Below the pieces are notes generated by a model. The model made no database searches and had not been told where the DNA came from. It was given only the letters and a program-made list of their open reading frames with translations. This document shows positions 1 to 9,113 of a DNA stretch of 64,000 nucleotides, one piece after another. The translations under genes were made by a program, and so were the position numbers. The stretch comes from an uncultured Prevotella sp. (GTDB lineage Bacteria > Bacteroidota > Bacteroidia > Bacteroidales > Bacteroidaceae), in the NCBI GenBank assembly GCA_946404405.1, contig CAMJDL010000012.1, positions 1 to 64,000 of the forward strand, in the 5' to 3' direction. The stretch's first letter is position 1. Each line of letters starts with the position of its first letter.

Positions 1-25
1 TCAATTCGTTGTAATTCATATCCAT
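1..25 (-). CDS. 5' end of an unidentified gene leaving the window
   Basis: Reading the minus strand from 25, an ATG opens a frame MDMNYNEL that is still open at the window edge. A second in-frame ATG lies at 19-17. A well-formed promoter (46-77) points at it. Eight residues are too few to name the product. Confidence 0.4.
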
Positions 26-45
26 ATTTTATTAAAATGACGCGG

Positions 46-77
46 CAAAGATACGCATTATTTTGGCCCTAAACAAA
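46..77 (-). promoter_or_regulatory. Bacteroidota-type promoter for the leftward partial gene
   Basis: On the minus strand TATCTTTG (plus-strand CAAAGATA, 46-53) is preceded by TTTG (plus-strand CAAA, 74-77) with exactly 20 bases between. This matches the known Bacteroidota sigma-ABfr pattern TTTG-N19-21-TAnnTTTG. Confidence 0.6.
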
Positions 78-104
78 TGTTTCTATTAAAAAAGAATAAA
101 AAAC

Positions 105-135
105 TTGTTAAGACGAATAAAAATCCGTATATTTG
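105..135 (+). promoter_or_regulatory. Promoter for the DUF4332-like gene and SGNH hydrolase
   Basis: TTG at 105-107 is followed after 20 bases by TATATTTG at 128-135. It is divergent from the promoter at 46-77, so the 1-188 gap is a two-way promoter region. Confidence 0.6.
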
Positions 136-188
136 CGCTGTAAATGCAAAGTGCATATTACGAATATAAACCTAAACATCTAAGATTT

Positions 189-596
189 ATGACTTACAAA
201 GTAATTGACATCGAGGGCGTAGGTGAGGTTTACGCCGAGAAACTGATTGCAGCAGGTATCAAAACCGATGCAGAACTGTTAGAGAAATGTGCAAAGCCCG
301 CAGGCCGTAAGGCTCTGGAGGCTGAGACAGGCATCAGTGGCAAGCTGATTCTGAAGTGGGCAAACCACTGCGACCTGTATCGCATCAACGGTGTTGGTCC
401 ACAGTTTGCTGAACTGTTGGAGGCCAGTGGCGTGGATACCGTGAAGGAGTTGAAGCACCGCGTAGCTGAGAATCTGCAGAAGAAGCTGGAGGAAGTAAAT
501 GCCGTCAAGAATCTGACCAACCGCGTACCCGCCGTCGCTGAAGTACAGAAGATGATTGACCAGGCTAAGGAACTGCCCGCCGTGATGGAATATTAA
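189..596 (+). CDS. DUF4332-like helix-hairpin-helix protein
   Basis: A 135-residue protein starting MTYKVIDIEG. An upstream in-frame ATG at 144 is possible but adds 15 residues of no family character, and the promoter ends at 135, so I prefer 189. Two helix-hairpin-helix-like stretches are visible: IEGVGEVYAEKLIAAGI near the N-terminus and INGVGPQFAELLEASGV near residue 65. This layout fits the DUF4332 family, whose biochemical role is not established; nucleic-acid binding is inference from the HhH fold. The SGNH gene follows two bases after its stop, so the two are probably co-transcribed. Confidence 0.75.
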   Translation: MTYKVIDIEGVGEVYAEKLIAAGIKTDAELLEKCAKPAGRKALEAETGISGKLILKWANHCDLYRINGVGPQFAELLEASGVDTVKELKHRVAENLQKKLEEVNAVKNLTNRVPAVAEVQKMIDQAKELPAVMEY

Positions 597-598
597 TT

Positions 599-1408
599 AT
601 GAGAAGGCGATTTATCCTTTTAACGTTGGCAGTTCTGCTTTGCGGGGCTGCCAACGCTCAGTCTGCATACATTCATCCGTGGATGCAGAAGAAAGTAGCG
701 TACTTTGGCGACTCAATTACCGACCCACGTAACAGCGGATCGAAGAAAAAATACTGGCACTTCCTACAAGACTGGCTGGGCATCACACCTTACGTCTATG
801 CCGTCAGCGGTCGTCAATGGGACGACATTCCCCGTCAGGCCGACAAGCTGCAAGCGGAGCATGGCGACGACGTCGATGCCATTCTGATTTTCATTGGCAC
901 CAACGACTACAACAACGGTGTGAAGATTGGCGAGTGGTATGAGGAGAAGGACGAGCAGGTGATGTACGGACACGGTCAGCCGAAAAAGATGACAGACCGC
1001 AAGCGCCGTTATATGAGTATGGATAAAGACACCTACCGTGGACGCATCAACATTGCGATGGATAAGGTGAAGCGCATGTACCCGACGAAACAGATTGTGC
1101 TGCTGACACCCATCCACCGAGCTCAATTCCACCGCAACGAAAAGAACTGGCAATGTACAGAGGACTATACGAACCAGTGCGGCATTTATCTTGAAGAATA
1201 TATCCAGGCCGTGAAAGATGCCGGAAACATCTGGGCCGTGCCAGTGATAGACATGAATGCCGTGAGCGGATTGTACCCGATGATGGATGAACATGCTCAG
1301 TATTTTGCCGACCCGCAGACCGACCGTTTGCATCCCAACGACAAAGGGCACGAACGCATGGCCCGTACCCTCTATCATCAACTCAGTGCATTACCCTGCA
1401 CGTTTTAA
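599..1408 (+). CDS. Secreted SGNH/GDSL-family hydrolase
   Basis: A 269-residue exported esterase-type protein. A signal peptide (MRRRFILL, hydrophobic core, cut after residue 20 or so) is followed by the family blocks: block I YFGDSIT with the nucleophile Ser39, block III IGTNDYNNG near residue 100 with its Asn, and block V DRLHP with Asp242 and His245 as the rest of the triad. The family removes acyl or acetyl groups from carbohydrates or lipids; the substrate cannot be told here. The stop codon overlaps the stop of the convergent dehydrogenase gene at 1405-1408. Confidence 0.85.
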   Translation: MRRRFILLTLAVLLCGAANAQSAYIHPWMQKKVAYFGDSITDPRNSGSKKKYWHFLQDWLGITPYVYAVSGRQWDDIPRQADKLQAEHGDDVDAILIFIGTNDYNNGVKIGEWYEEKDEQVMYGHGQPKKMTDRKRRYMSMDKDTYRGRINIAMDKVKRMYPTKQIVLLTPIHRAQFHRNEKNWQCTEDYTNQCGIYLEEYIQAVKDAGNIWAVPVIDMNAVSGLYPMMDEHAQYFADPQTDRLHPNDKGHERMARTLYHQLSALPCTF

Positions 1409-4400
1409 CCTTTCTTCGTCGTACACTCGTTGACGAGATAGACGATACTCATATACGGAATACCCGTATTCGTTTCGAGACCAATCTCACAGGTTCGGCT
1501 ATTCGAATAGCCTACCTCGATGTGGTTGGCCTCGATTTGTGGACGGAGCTTCCGTAATCCGTATTTGTTCAATTCGGGGAAGGTAAAGCCACGGTCGCCG
1601 GCGAAGCCACAACACCCTACCCCTTCGGGCAGATAAACCTTCGTAGAACACATCTTGGCAAGATTGATGAGGTCGTCGGCCACACCCATCTGACGTGTCG
1701 AACAGGTGATATGTAAGGCTATAGGACGGTCGATAGGATGGAAGTCGAGACGGGACACGAGATACTTCATGATAAATTCCGCGGGCTCGAATAGCTTCAT
1801 CTTATGCATCACCTTTTTCATACGATGCAGACAAGGGCTCTGGGCACACAGTACAGGATATTTACCTTCTTCTGAGGCTTTCCATAGGGCAGCTTCGAGT
1901 TCGGCACTCTTGCGGTCGGCAATGTCAAGCATTCCTTTCGACTCCCAAATCTGTCCACAGCACATGCGGTCCATACCCTCTGGGAAGATGACCTCATAGC
2001 CAGCTTTTGCCATCAGCTGAATTACCTCATCAACCAGATGGTGAATCTTTCCGCCATGCTTCGACTGTCCCATGGTCTGATTGATACAACTGGGGAAGTA
2101 AACCACCTTCAACGGGAGGTGCTCTTCCTCTTTCTTAGGAATAGACTTCTCAATAATAAACTGTGTAAGGTCAGACTTCTTAGGTTGGCGTTTCTTCTTA
2201 GGCATCGCAGTAGTCCATAAAGGCAGTCCCATCTTGTTCATGCCGCGAGCAATACCAGTCATCATCGTCGGGCCGAGGGTGACATGACCTAAGTGAGCTA
2301 CGTCAAGGACAAGACGCAGACCGCTCTTAATGCCTGCCATGTGATTGGCGGCAAACTCACCCACCTTATATCCCATGGGGCTTTCGTTCATGTCCATCTG
2401 GCGGATGATATGCGTCAGTTCACCTGTATTGATCTTCATCGGACATGATGTTGAGCAGAGGCCATCCGTTGCACAGGTCTGGTCACCATAATATTTATAT
2501 TGTTTCTTCAGCGTAGCCAAACGTTCGGGATTGGACCCCGTTGCGGTGAGATGTCGGATTTCACGCTGGACAGCGATACGCATACGAGAAGACAGCGTCA
2601 GTCCGCACGACATACAGTTGACCTCGCAGAATCCGCACTCGATACATTTGTTGGCGCGCTTCACCTGTTCGATGGTTTCCTTAGCCGTTGATAATGCCGG
2701 ATCCATCAGATAATGTCCGCCGTCAGGAACCTTGTCAAAGTCGTAGTCGAGTACGGGCAACGGTTTCAGACACTTGATGAAGCAATCAGGATCATCGTTG
2801 AAGATAACACCTTGATTGAGCAGTCCGTCGGGATCGAAGATGGCCTTCAACTCCTTCATGACATCGTAGGCCTTATCGCCCCATTCGTATTTCACGAACG
2901 GTGCCATATTACGGCCCGTACCGTGTTCGGCCTTCAACGAGCCGTCGTAACCTTCGACCACCAGTTTTGCCACATCACGCATCATCTCGGCATAACGGGC
3001 CACCTCGTGTTCATCGGCAAAGCTCTGATTCAGAATGAAGTGATAGTTACCCTCGAAGGCATGACCGTAGATACATGCATCGTCGTAACCGTGGTCGGCA
3101 ATGAGCTTCTGCAGCTTCACAGTAGCCTCTGGCAACGACTCGATGGGGAATGCGACGTCCTCGATGAGACACGATGTGCCGACGGGGCGCGTGCCACCCA
3201 CACTGGGGAAGATGCCTGAACGGATGGCCCAATACTTGCCATAGACAGCAGGATCTTCCGTGAATTCACAAGGAATATACAGGCGGAAGCCCGAGAGACA
3301 CTCCTTGATCTTCGCTATCTTATCGAGCAATTGCTCGTGGGTAATACCCTTCGTTTCAGTAAGTATAGCGGTGAGGTTGTGATAGTCGCCAGGAGCCACG
3401 CCCTCAATCTTGCCGGCATCGACATCCTTCTTATACTGCAGATAGACAGGATCATCGACCGAACTCAGCGACTTGTAGTCGAGCATCTCGGCACTCTTCA
3501 CCACCAGGTTCTCGGCACTGTATTCCAAGTCCTCCTCGCCAGCCTTCATCTTCTTCATGGCCACAACAGCCTCGCAACTTTCCTTCATCGTCAGGAAATA
3601 TACCATCGCCGATGCCTTGAAAGGATAGTCCTTCAGCGTCTTCATGGTCACCTCTGAAAGGAATGCCAGCGTTCCCTCCGAGCCTACCATCGAATGGGCG
3701 ATGATGTCGAACGGATCATCGTAGGCGATGAGCGGTCGGAGGTTCAGACCCGTCACGTTCTTAATACTATATTTATTACGTATGCGCGAGGACAATTCCT
3801 CATCGGCACGCACCTTGTCTCGCAGCGCTTCAATCTTGGCGATGAACTCGGAGTGTGAGCGGGAGAACCGTTCACGGCTGGCACTATCGCCAGTATCAAG
3901 AACGGTGCCGTCCGTCAGGATAATCTTTGCCGATACCATCATGCGGTCGCTATTGGCATGCACACCACAGTTCATGCCCGAGGCATTGTTGATGACGATA
4001 CCACCGACCATCGCACTGCCTATAGATGCGGGATCAGGCGGAAATACACGACCGTAGGGTTTCAGAATTTCGTTGACACGTCCACCCACAATACCAGGCT
4101 GCAACTTAATGGTGTCCTGGTTCTCGCCAATCTCGTATTTCTCCCAGTGTTTGCCTGCTACAATTAGTACAGAGTCCGTACAACTCTGTCCAGAGAGTGA
4201 CGTACCAGCAGCACGGAACGTAAACGGCAATTTGTGTTTCTTGCAAAGCTGAACGATTTTGGAGATTTCCTCTTCGCCATCGCTGCGTATGACGACCTGC
4301 GGAATCTGGCGATAGAAACTGGCGTCCGTTCCCCATCCAAGGGTACGAAGCTCATCGGTATAAACACGCTCTGACGGCAAGAACTGTCTGAGATCTGAAA

Positions 4401-4416
4401 GAAATTGTTGAATCAT
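1405..4416 (-). CDS. Dld-type FAD/Fe-S D-lactate (2-hydroxyacid) dehydrogenase
   Basis: A 1003-residue fusion. Order: FAD-binding type 4 domain (about 35-215, with RAAGTSLSGQS at 68-78), FAD-linked oxidase C-terminal domain (to about 545, YGHAFEGNYHF), a 4Fe-4S region with CIECGFCEVNC near 590 and CSTSCP near 655, then two cysteine-rich CCG domains (MCCGQIWE near 820, VGCCGFAGDRG near 935). This is the layout of Shewanella Dld-II and E. coli YdiJ. Divergence from lactate permease and lutABC favours D-lactate as substrate; D-2-hydroxyglutarate is the alternative. A weak minus-strand -7 box TATCTTTA lies at 4456-4463. Electrons probably go to the quinone pool. Confidence 0.85.
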   Translation of the reverse strand: MIQQFLSDLRQFLPSERVYTDELRTLGWGTDASFYRQIPQVVIRSDGEEEISKIVQLCKKHKLPFTFRAAGTSLSGQSCTDSVLIVAGKHWEKYEIGENQDTIKLQPGIVGGRVNEILKPYGRVFPPDPASIGSAMVGGIVINNASGMNCGVHANSDRMMVSAKIILTDGTVLDTGDSASRERFSRSHSEFIAKIEALRDKVRADEELSSRIRNKYSIKNVTGLNLRPLIAYDDPFDIIAHSMVGSEGTLAFLSEVTMKTLKDYPFKASAMVYFLTMKESCEAVVAMKKMKAGEEDLEYSAENLVVKSAEMLDYKSLSSVDDPVYLQYKKDVDAGKIEGVAPGDYHNLTAILTETKGITHEQLLDKIAKIKECLSGFRLYIPCEFTEDPAVYGKYWAIRSGIFPSVGGTRPVGTSCLIEDVAFPIESLPEATVKLQKLIADHGYDDACIYGHAFEGNYHFILNQSFADEHEVARYAEMMRDVAKLVVEGYDGSLKAEHGTGRNMAPFVKYEWGDKAYDVMKELKAIFDPDGLLNQGVIFNDDPDCFIKCLKPLPVLDYDFDKVPDGGHYLMDPALSTAKETIEQVKRANKCIECGFCEVNCMSCGLTLSSRMRIAVQREIRHLTATGSNPERLATLKKQYKYYGDQTCATDGLCSTSCPMKINTGELTHIIRQMDMNESPMGYKVGEFAANHMAGIKSGLRLVLDVAHLGHVTLGPTMMTGIARGMNKMGLPLWTTAMPKKKRQPKKSDLTQFIIEKSIPKKEEEHLPLKVVYFPSCINQTMGQSKHGGKIHHLVDEVIQLMAKAGYEVIFPEGMDRMCCGQIWESKGMLDIADRKSAELEAALWKASEEGKYPVLCAQSPCLHRMKKVMHKMKLFEPAEFIMKYLVSRLDFHPIDRPIALHITCSTRQMGVADDLINLAKMCSTKVYLPEGVGCCGFAGDRGFTFPELNKYGLRKLRPQIEANHIEVGYSNSRTCEIGLETNTGIPYMSIVYLVNECTTKKG

Positions 4417-4555
4417 AGGGCGCTATTGGTTTTAACGTGTATTACTTTTCGGGTGTAAAGATACAAAGAAAAAATGAAAAAAAAAGGAAAAAAGTGCTTT
4501 ATTTTAAAAAAAATTCGTATATTTGCCCAGACTTATCATAATAATACAAAAACCT

Positions 4556-6160
4556 ATGACAGCATTAATCTCAGTTATCCCCATCCTATTGCTCATCGTA
4601 CTGATGATGGGTTTCAAAGTGTCTGGTTACAAGAGCGCCATTATCACGCTCATCGTCACAATCCTTTTGGCCCTGTTTGCCGTTCCAGCCATGGGCATCA
4701 TTCCGGAGAAGTTTGCCGACGTATCCATCTACGGCATCACGCTATGGTCGGTCATCGAGGGTTTTCTCAAGGCTTGCTTCCCGATTATCCTGATCATTAT
4801 CTGCGCCATCTTCAGCTACAACATCCTTTGTGAGACGAAGGAGATTGAGACCATCAAGACGCAGTTTATCCAGATGACCAGCGACAAAGGTCTGTTGGTA
4901 CTCTTGCTGACATGGGGTCTTGGCGGTGTGCTGGAAGGTATGGCCGGCTTTGGCACTGCTGTGGCTATTCCCGCTGCCATCCTTATCGGACTGGGGTTCA
5001 AGCCGATGTTCTCAGCCGTTATTTGTCTGGTGGCTAACACGGTGGCCGTAGGATTCGGTGCAGTAGGTCTGCCCGCTACGACACTTGCCAATCAGGTGGC
5101 TGCCAGTGGTGTGGCAACCCCTGAGGAGCTCTGCGAGGTGGCCACCTTTATTATATTGCAGTTGTCGCTGATGTTCTTCATCACGCCGTTCCTCATCCTG
5201 ATGATGACAGACAAGACAAAGATTCTGAAGAATATCACCATTGCTCTGTTTGTGGGTACGTTCTCCATCGTGGTTCAGTTCTGCTGCGCCCACTTCATTG
5301 GTCCTGAGACACCAGCCATTCTCGGTAGTGTAGCAGCCATCATCGCCATGTTGATCTATAACAAGCTGTTTATCCGCGACGAGAATCCAGCCGACGAGGT
5401 AGTGGTGGAGAAAAAGAAGTTCGGTTTGGCGAAGACCTTGAAGGCATGGAGCGTCTACGGACTGATTATTTTCTTTATCCTGATTTCGAGTAAGATTGTG
5501 CCACCCATCAACGAATTGCTAAATAGCACACTGGTAACAAAGTTTGACCTGCCCGTCATCGGCAACACGTTTAAGTTCGGCTGGTTGTCGAACGCCGGTC
5601 TGATGATTTTCCTCGGTGCCATGATTGGTGGACTGATTCAGGGCATGAGTTTCGGCAAACTGATGAAGCTGCTGGCCAAGACCACGCTGAACCTGCAGAA
5701 GACCGTTGTCACCATCTGCTGTCTGGTAGCTATGGCCATGCTGATGAACAACACGGGTATGACCAACGACATCGCCAAGGGTCTCGTGTTGCTGACGGGC
5801 GCTGCCTTCCCGTTCTTCGCTCCGCTCATTGGTTCTATTGGCACCTTCGTGACAGGTTCGGCTACCAATGCCAACATCCTCTTCGGCAAGTTGCAGGCTA
5901 CCGCCGCCAGCGACCTTGGACTGGTCAATCAAGGCACGTTCTTTGGCGTAACGGGTAGCGAAACCAACTGGCTCGCTGCTGCCAACTGTGCCGGTTCTGA
6001 GGGTGGTAAACTGCTCTCGCCACAATCGATAGCGATTGCTACTGCCGCCTGCGACATGGAGGGGCAGGATGGTGACATCATGCGTAAGACCATGCCGTTC
6101 GCTATCTTCTGGATTCTGATGAACGGACTCATGGTGTTCCTCGGCTTGCACGTCATATAA
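4556..6160 (+). CDS. lctP: L-lactate permease family transporter
   Basis: A 534-residue very hydrophobic protein of the LctP/LldP family, with about a dozen membrane segments (first ISVIPILLLIVLMMGF). Family-typical glycine-rich segments include GMAGFGTAVAIPAAILIGLG. It imports lactate or glycolate with protons. I start at MTALISV (4556); an ATG-like start at 4523 lies inside the -7 box. The promoter box TATATTTG is at 4518-4525, 30 bases upstream. It heads the lutABC run, separated from lutA by a large inverted repeat (6174-6286) that could uncouple transporter and enzyme expression. Confidence 0.9.
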   Translation: MTALISVIPILLLIVLMMGFKVSGYKSAIITLIVTILLALFAVPAMGIIPEKFADVSIYGITLWSVIEGFLKACFPIILIIICAIFSYNILCETKEIETIKTQFIQMTSDKGLLVLLLTWGLGGVLEGMAGFGTAVAIPAAILIGLGFKPMFSAVICLVANTVAVGFGAVGLPATTLANQVAASGVATPEELCEVATFIILQLSLMFFITPFLILMMTDKTKILKNITIALFVGTFSIVVQFCCAHFIGPETPAILGSVAAIIAMLIYNKLFIRDENPADEVVVEKKKFGLAKTLKAWSVYGLIIFFILISSKIVPPINELLNSTLVTKFDLPVIGNTFKFGWLSNAGLMIFLGAMIGGLIQGMSFGKLMKLLAKTTLNLQKTVVTICCLVAMAMLMNNTGMTNDIAKGLVLLTGAAFPFFAPLIGSIGTFVTGSATNANILFGKLQATAASDLGLVNQGTFFGVTGSETNWLAAANCAGSEGGKLLSPQSIAIATAACDMEGQDGDIMRKTMPFAIFWILMNGLMVFLGLHVI

Positions 6161-6173
6161 GGGAAAAGGGGAA

Positions 6174-6286
6174 AGTGAATAGTGAATAATTTGCTACCGC
6201 AGTCCCTAAGAGAGAAAAAAATGAATCATTAATAATAAATTATAAGGAATAGAAGAAGAGCGGAAGCAAATTTTTCACTTTTCACT
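6174..6286. repeat. 113-bp element with 27-bp near-perfect inverted repeats
   Basis: Left arm 6174-6200 and the reverse complement of 6260-6286 match at 24 of 27 positions; both carry AGTGAA repeats and end in TTTGCTnCCGC. The arms enclose about 59 AT-rich bases. It fills the lctP-lutA gap. It could be an RNA hairpin that attenuates or protects part of the message, or a small non-autonomous inverted-repeat element. No target-site duplication was identified. Confidence 0.7.
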
Positions 6287-6306
6287 ATTACCTATTACTT
6301 TAAATT

Positions 6307-7038
6307 ATGAAGGTAGGACTATTTATCCCCTGTTACGTGGATGCCGTCTATCCTGAGGTGGGCATGGCGACGTGGAAGTTGCTGAAGCACTTGGGACTGG
6401 ACGTGACGTATCCAGAGAAACAGACCTGCTGCGGTCAGCCAATGGCCAACGCAGGATTCGAGAAACAGGCCATTCCTCTGGCCGAGAAGTTTGAAGAGAA
6501 GTTCAAGGACTTCGACTATGTGGTGGCGCCCAGCGTGTCGTGTACGGCGTTCATAAAGATTAACTATCCACGACTGCTCAATCATGAGTGCGAGACGGCA
6601 AAACGTTGCATGGATGTGGTCGAGTTCCTGCACGATGTGGTGAAGGTGGACCGTCGCTTGGGCACGTTCCCACACAAGGTATCGCTGCATAACTCATGTC
6701 ACGGTGTACGTGAACTCGGACTTTCAAGTCCCAGCGAGGAACACGTCAACAAGTTCAATAAGATTAAGGACCTGTTGCAACTGGTAGACGGCATCGACGT
6801 TGTAGAGCCTGAGCGCCCTGACGAGTGCTGCGGCTTCGGTGGTATGTTCTCTGTCGAGGAGACAGCCGTCTCGGCACAAATGGGTAAGGACAAGGTGGAG
6901 CGCCATATCCAAACGGGCGCCGAATATATCACTGGCCCTGACTGCTCGTGCCTGATGCACATGGCTGGTGTAGCCAAGAAGCAGGGTCTGAATATTCAGT
7001 TTAAACATGTAGTCGAGATTCTGGCCGCTGGCCTGTAA
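6307..7038 (+). CDS. lutA: Lactate utilization protein A (Fe-S, CCG domains)
   Basis: A 243-residue protein with two cysteine-rich CCG domains: TCCGQPMANAGF near residue 40 and ECCGFGGMFSVEE near 173, each preceded by upstream cysteines (GLFIPCYVD, LHNSCHG). This is the LutA/LldE family; with LutB and LutC it forms the iron-sulfur L-lactate dehydrogenase that makes pyruvate. It starts MKVGLFIPCYVD. It is followed 46 bases later by lutB, with an 8-base tandem array in the gap. Confidence 0.92.
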   Translation: MKVGLFIPCYVDAVYPEVGMATWKLLKHLGLDVTYPEKQTCCGQPMANAGFEKQAIPLAEKFEEKFKDFDYVVAPSVSCTAFIKINYPRLLNHECETAKRCMDVVEFLHDVVKVDRRLGTFPHKVSLHNSCHGVRELGLSSPSEEHVNKFNKIKDLLQLVDGIDVVEPERPDECCGFGGMFSVEETAVSAQMGKDKVERHIQTGAEYITGPDCSCLMHMAGVAKKQGLNIQFKHVVEILAAGL

Positions 7039-7045
7039 TTTCGGC

Positions 7046-7077
7046 ATAACGGTATAACGTTATAACGTAATAACGAA
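7046..7077. repeat. Tandem 8-mer array, lutA-lutB gap
   Basis: Four units of the form ATAACGnn (ATAACGGT, ATAACGTT, ATAACGTA, ATAACGAA) run up to the lutB start codon at 7085, where a ribosome binding site would lie. Confidence 0.85.
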
Positions 7078-7084
7078 AAAAATT

Positions 7085-8455
7085 ATGTCTACAACACATT
7101 CAAAAGCCGCCAAGCAGTTCTTGAAGAACCAGCAATACGCCCACTGGCACGACGCCACGTTCTGGGCAGTGCGCACCAAGCGCGACAACATGGCCTACGG
7201 ATTGGACGAGTGGGAGCAGTTGCGCGAGAAGGCTTCGGCCATCAAGCGCCACACCATCACCCACCTGGATGAATATCTCGACCAGTTTGCCACCAATGCC
7301 GAAAAGAACGGCGTCGAGGTACACTGGGCGAAGGATGCCAAAGAGTTCAACGAAATCGTCTATGGCATCCTGAAAAACCATAACGTGAAGAAGATGGTGA
7401 AGTCGAAGTCGATGCTCACCGAGGAGTGCGAGATGAACCCCTATTTGGAGGAACGCGGCATCGAGGTGGTCGAGACCGACCTCGGCGAGCGCATCATCCA
7501 GTTAAAGGGTCAGAAGCCCTCACATATCGTGATGCCTGCCATCCACCTGAACCACGACGACGTGGGTGAACTGTTCGAGGAGAAGGGTATCTCGAACGAA
7601 AAGGGCAACCACGACCCCACGTTCCTTACATATAGAGCACGATTAAGTCTTCGCAACGAGTTCCTGACGGCCGACGCAGGTATGACGGGTGCCAACTTCG
7701 GCATCGCTGAGACGGGCGACATCGTGGTATGCACCAACGAGGGCAATGCCGACATGTCGACCTCGTGTCCCAAGCTACACATCGCCGCCATCGGACTGGA
7801 AAAGATTATCCCCAATTACGAGTGTCTGGCTGTGTTCCAACGCATGCTGTGCCGTGCAGGTACGGGTCAACCTACGACGACGTACACCTCGCATTTCCGT
7901 AAGGCTCGTCCAACGGCCCACCACATGCACATCGTGCTGGTGGACAACGGCAGAAGTGAGTGGATTGCCAACCCAGAGCACTGGGAGGCACTGAAATGCA
8001 TCCGCTGCGGTTCGTGTATGAACACGTGTCCTGTCTATCGTCGCAGCGGTGGATACAGCTACAGCTACTTCATCCCTGGACCCATCGGCATCAACCTCGG
8101 CATGTTGCGCGACACACAGGCTCATAGCGGCAACGTCTCTGCCTGCACGTTGTGCCTCTCGTGCCAGACGGTATGTCCTGTAAAGGTAAACCTCGGCGAC
8201 CAGATCTACCAGTGGCGCCAGCAACTGGACGACTTCGGCACTGCCAACCCACAAAAGAAGCTGATGTGTAAGGGTATGTCAATGCTATACGGATCACCAG
8301 GCCTCTACAACTTTGGTACAGGTCTTGCCCACTGGGCCAACCTGATTCCGTCGCCATTGATGAACTGCGGCCTGAACTCGTGGGCTGAAGGCCACAAGAT
8401 GATGGAATTCCCCAAGAAGCCGTTCCACGAACAGATCAAAGATCTTGAAAGGTAA
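7085..8455 (+). CDS. lutB: Lactate utilization protein B (LUD plus 2x 4Fe-4S)
   Basis: A 456-residue LutB/LldF homologue. The N-terminal two thirds is a LUD domain (TGANFGIAETGDIV near residue 200). Two 4Fe-4S motifs follow: CIRCGSCMNTCP near 305 and CTLCLSCQTVCP near 353. The family carries electrons in the LutABC lactate dehydrogenase complex. Its stop codon (8453-8455) lies within a tandem 8-mer array that extends to lutC. Confidence 0.92.
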   Translation: MSTTHSKAAKQFLKNQQYAHWHDATFWAVRTKRDNMAYGLDEWEQLREKASAIKRHTITHLDEYLDQFATNAEKNGVEVHWAKDAKEFNEIVYGILKNHNVKKMVKSKSMLTEECEMNPYLEERGIEVVETDLGERIIQLKGQKPSHIVMPAIHLNHDDVGELFEEKGISNEKGNHDPTFLTYRARLSLRNEFLTADAGMTGANFGIAETGDIVVCTNEGNADMSTSCPKLHIAAIGLEKIIPNYECLAVFQRMLCRAGTGQPTTTYTSHFRKARPTAHHMHIVLVDNGRSEWIANPEHWEALKCIRCGSCMNTCPVYRRSGGYSYSYFIPGPIGINLGMLRDTQAHSGNVSACTLCLSCQTVCPVKVNLGDQIYQWRQQLDDFGTANPQKKLMCKGMSMLYGSPGLYNFGTGLAHWANLIPSPLMNCGLNSWAEGHKMMEFPKKPFHEQIKDLER

Positions 8456-8482
8456 AAAGGTAAAAAAGTAAAAAGGTAAAAG
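8451..8482. repeat. Tandem 8-mer array over the lutB stop and before lutC
   Basis: GGTAAAAA, GGTAAAAA, AGTAAAAA, GGTAAAAG. The array contains the lutB stop codon and ends two bases before the lutC ATG, so it supplies the whole translation-initiation region. Confidence 0.85.
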
Positions 8483-8484
8483 CT

Positions 8485-9108
8485 ATGGCAAGTAAAGAAG
8501 ATATATTAAATAAGTATCGTGCGAACGTGCGCGAGAAGTTTGACATGCCCGACCTGAGCGACATCAAGGCCACGACCTACCCCGACCCGCTGTTGCAGTT
8601 TATGAACATGACCAAGAGCGTGGGCGGCAATGCCATTGAGGTTGAGAAAGGTCGCGACATCAACGATCTGATCCGCGAGCTGTACCCTGATGCCAAGGAG
8701 ATTGCGTCGAACCTACCCGAAATCACCATTGCCACGCGCAATCCTGACGAGGTAGGTCGTGCGCGCGACTTGAATGGTACCGATGTAGGCATTATCCGCG
8801 GCAGTTTTGGTGTGGCTGAGAACGCCTGCGTGTGGATACCACAGCAGATGAAGGAGAAAGCCGTGTGTTTCATCTCAGAGAACCTCGTCATCCTGCTCGA
8901 CAAGAAACAAATCGTGAACAACATGCATGAGGCGTATGCGCGGCTGTCGAATGCCAGCGGCAAAACCGTTGGCGACACAGAACTGTTCGACCAATACGGC
9001 TACGGTTCGTTCATCAGCGGTCCCTCGAAAACTGCCGACATTGCCCAAGTACTGGTTATGGGGGCACAAGCCGCACGAAGCGCTACGGTGCTGTTGTTGG
9101 ACGAATGA
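8485..9108 (+). CDS. lutC: Lactate utilization protein C (LUD domain)
   Basis: A 207-residue single LUD-domain protein of the LutC/LldG family (GIIRGSFGVAENACVW near residue 110). It is the third subunit of the LutABC system and ends the rightward run. The convergent DegT gene stops five bases downstream at 9114, with no clear terminator between. Confidence 0.9.
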   Translation: MASKEDILNKYRANVREKFDMPDLSDIKATTYPDPLLQFMNMTKSVGGNAIEVEKGRDINDLIRELYPDAKEIASNLPEITIATRNPDEVGRARDLNGTDVGIIRGSFGVAENACVWIPQQMKEKAVCFISENLVILLDKKQIVNNMHEAYARLSNASGKTVGDTELFDQYGYGSFISGPSKTADIAQVLVMGAQAARSATVLLLDE

Positions 9109-9113
9109 GGAAA

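Noticed and set aside
764..1381. Open frame of 205 codons opposite the SGNH gene
   Set aside because: It lies wholly opposite a gene with signal peptide and catalytic motifs, and its own product has no family character.
5519..6151. Open frame of 210 codons opposite the lactate permease
   Set aside because: Composition (Q, H, E rich) is typical of reverse-read membrane protein DNA.
6174..6286. Insertion sequence
   Set aside because: Inverted repeats are present but there is no transposase and the element is only 113 bases; kept as a repeat only.
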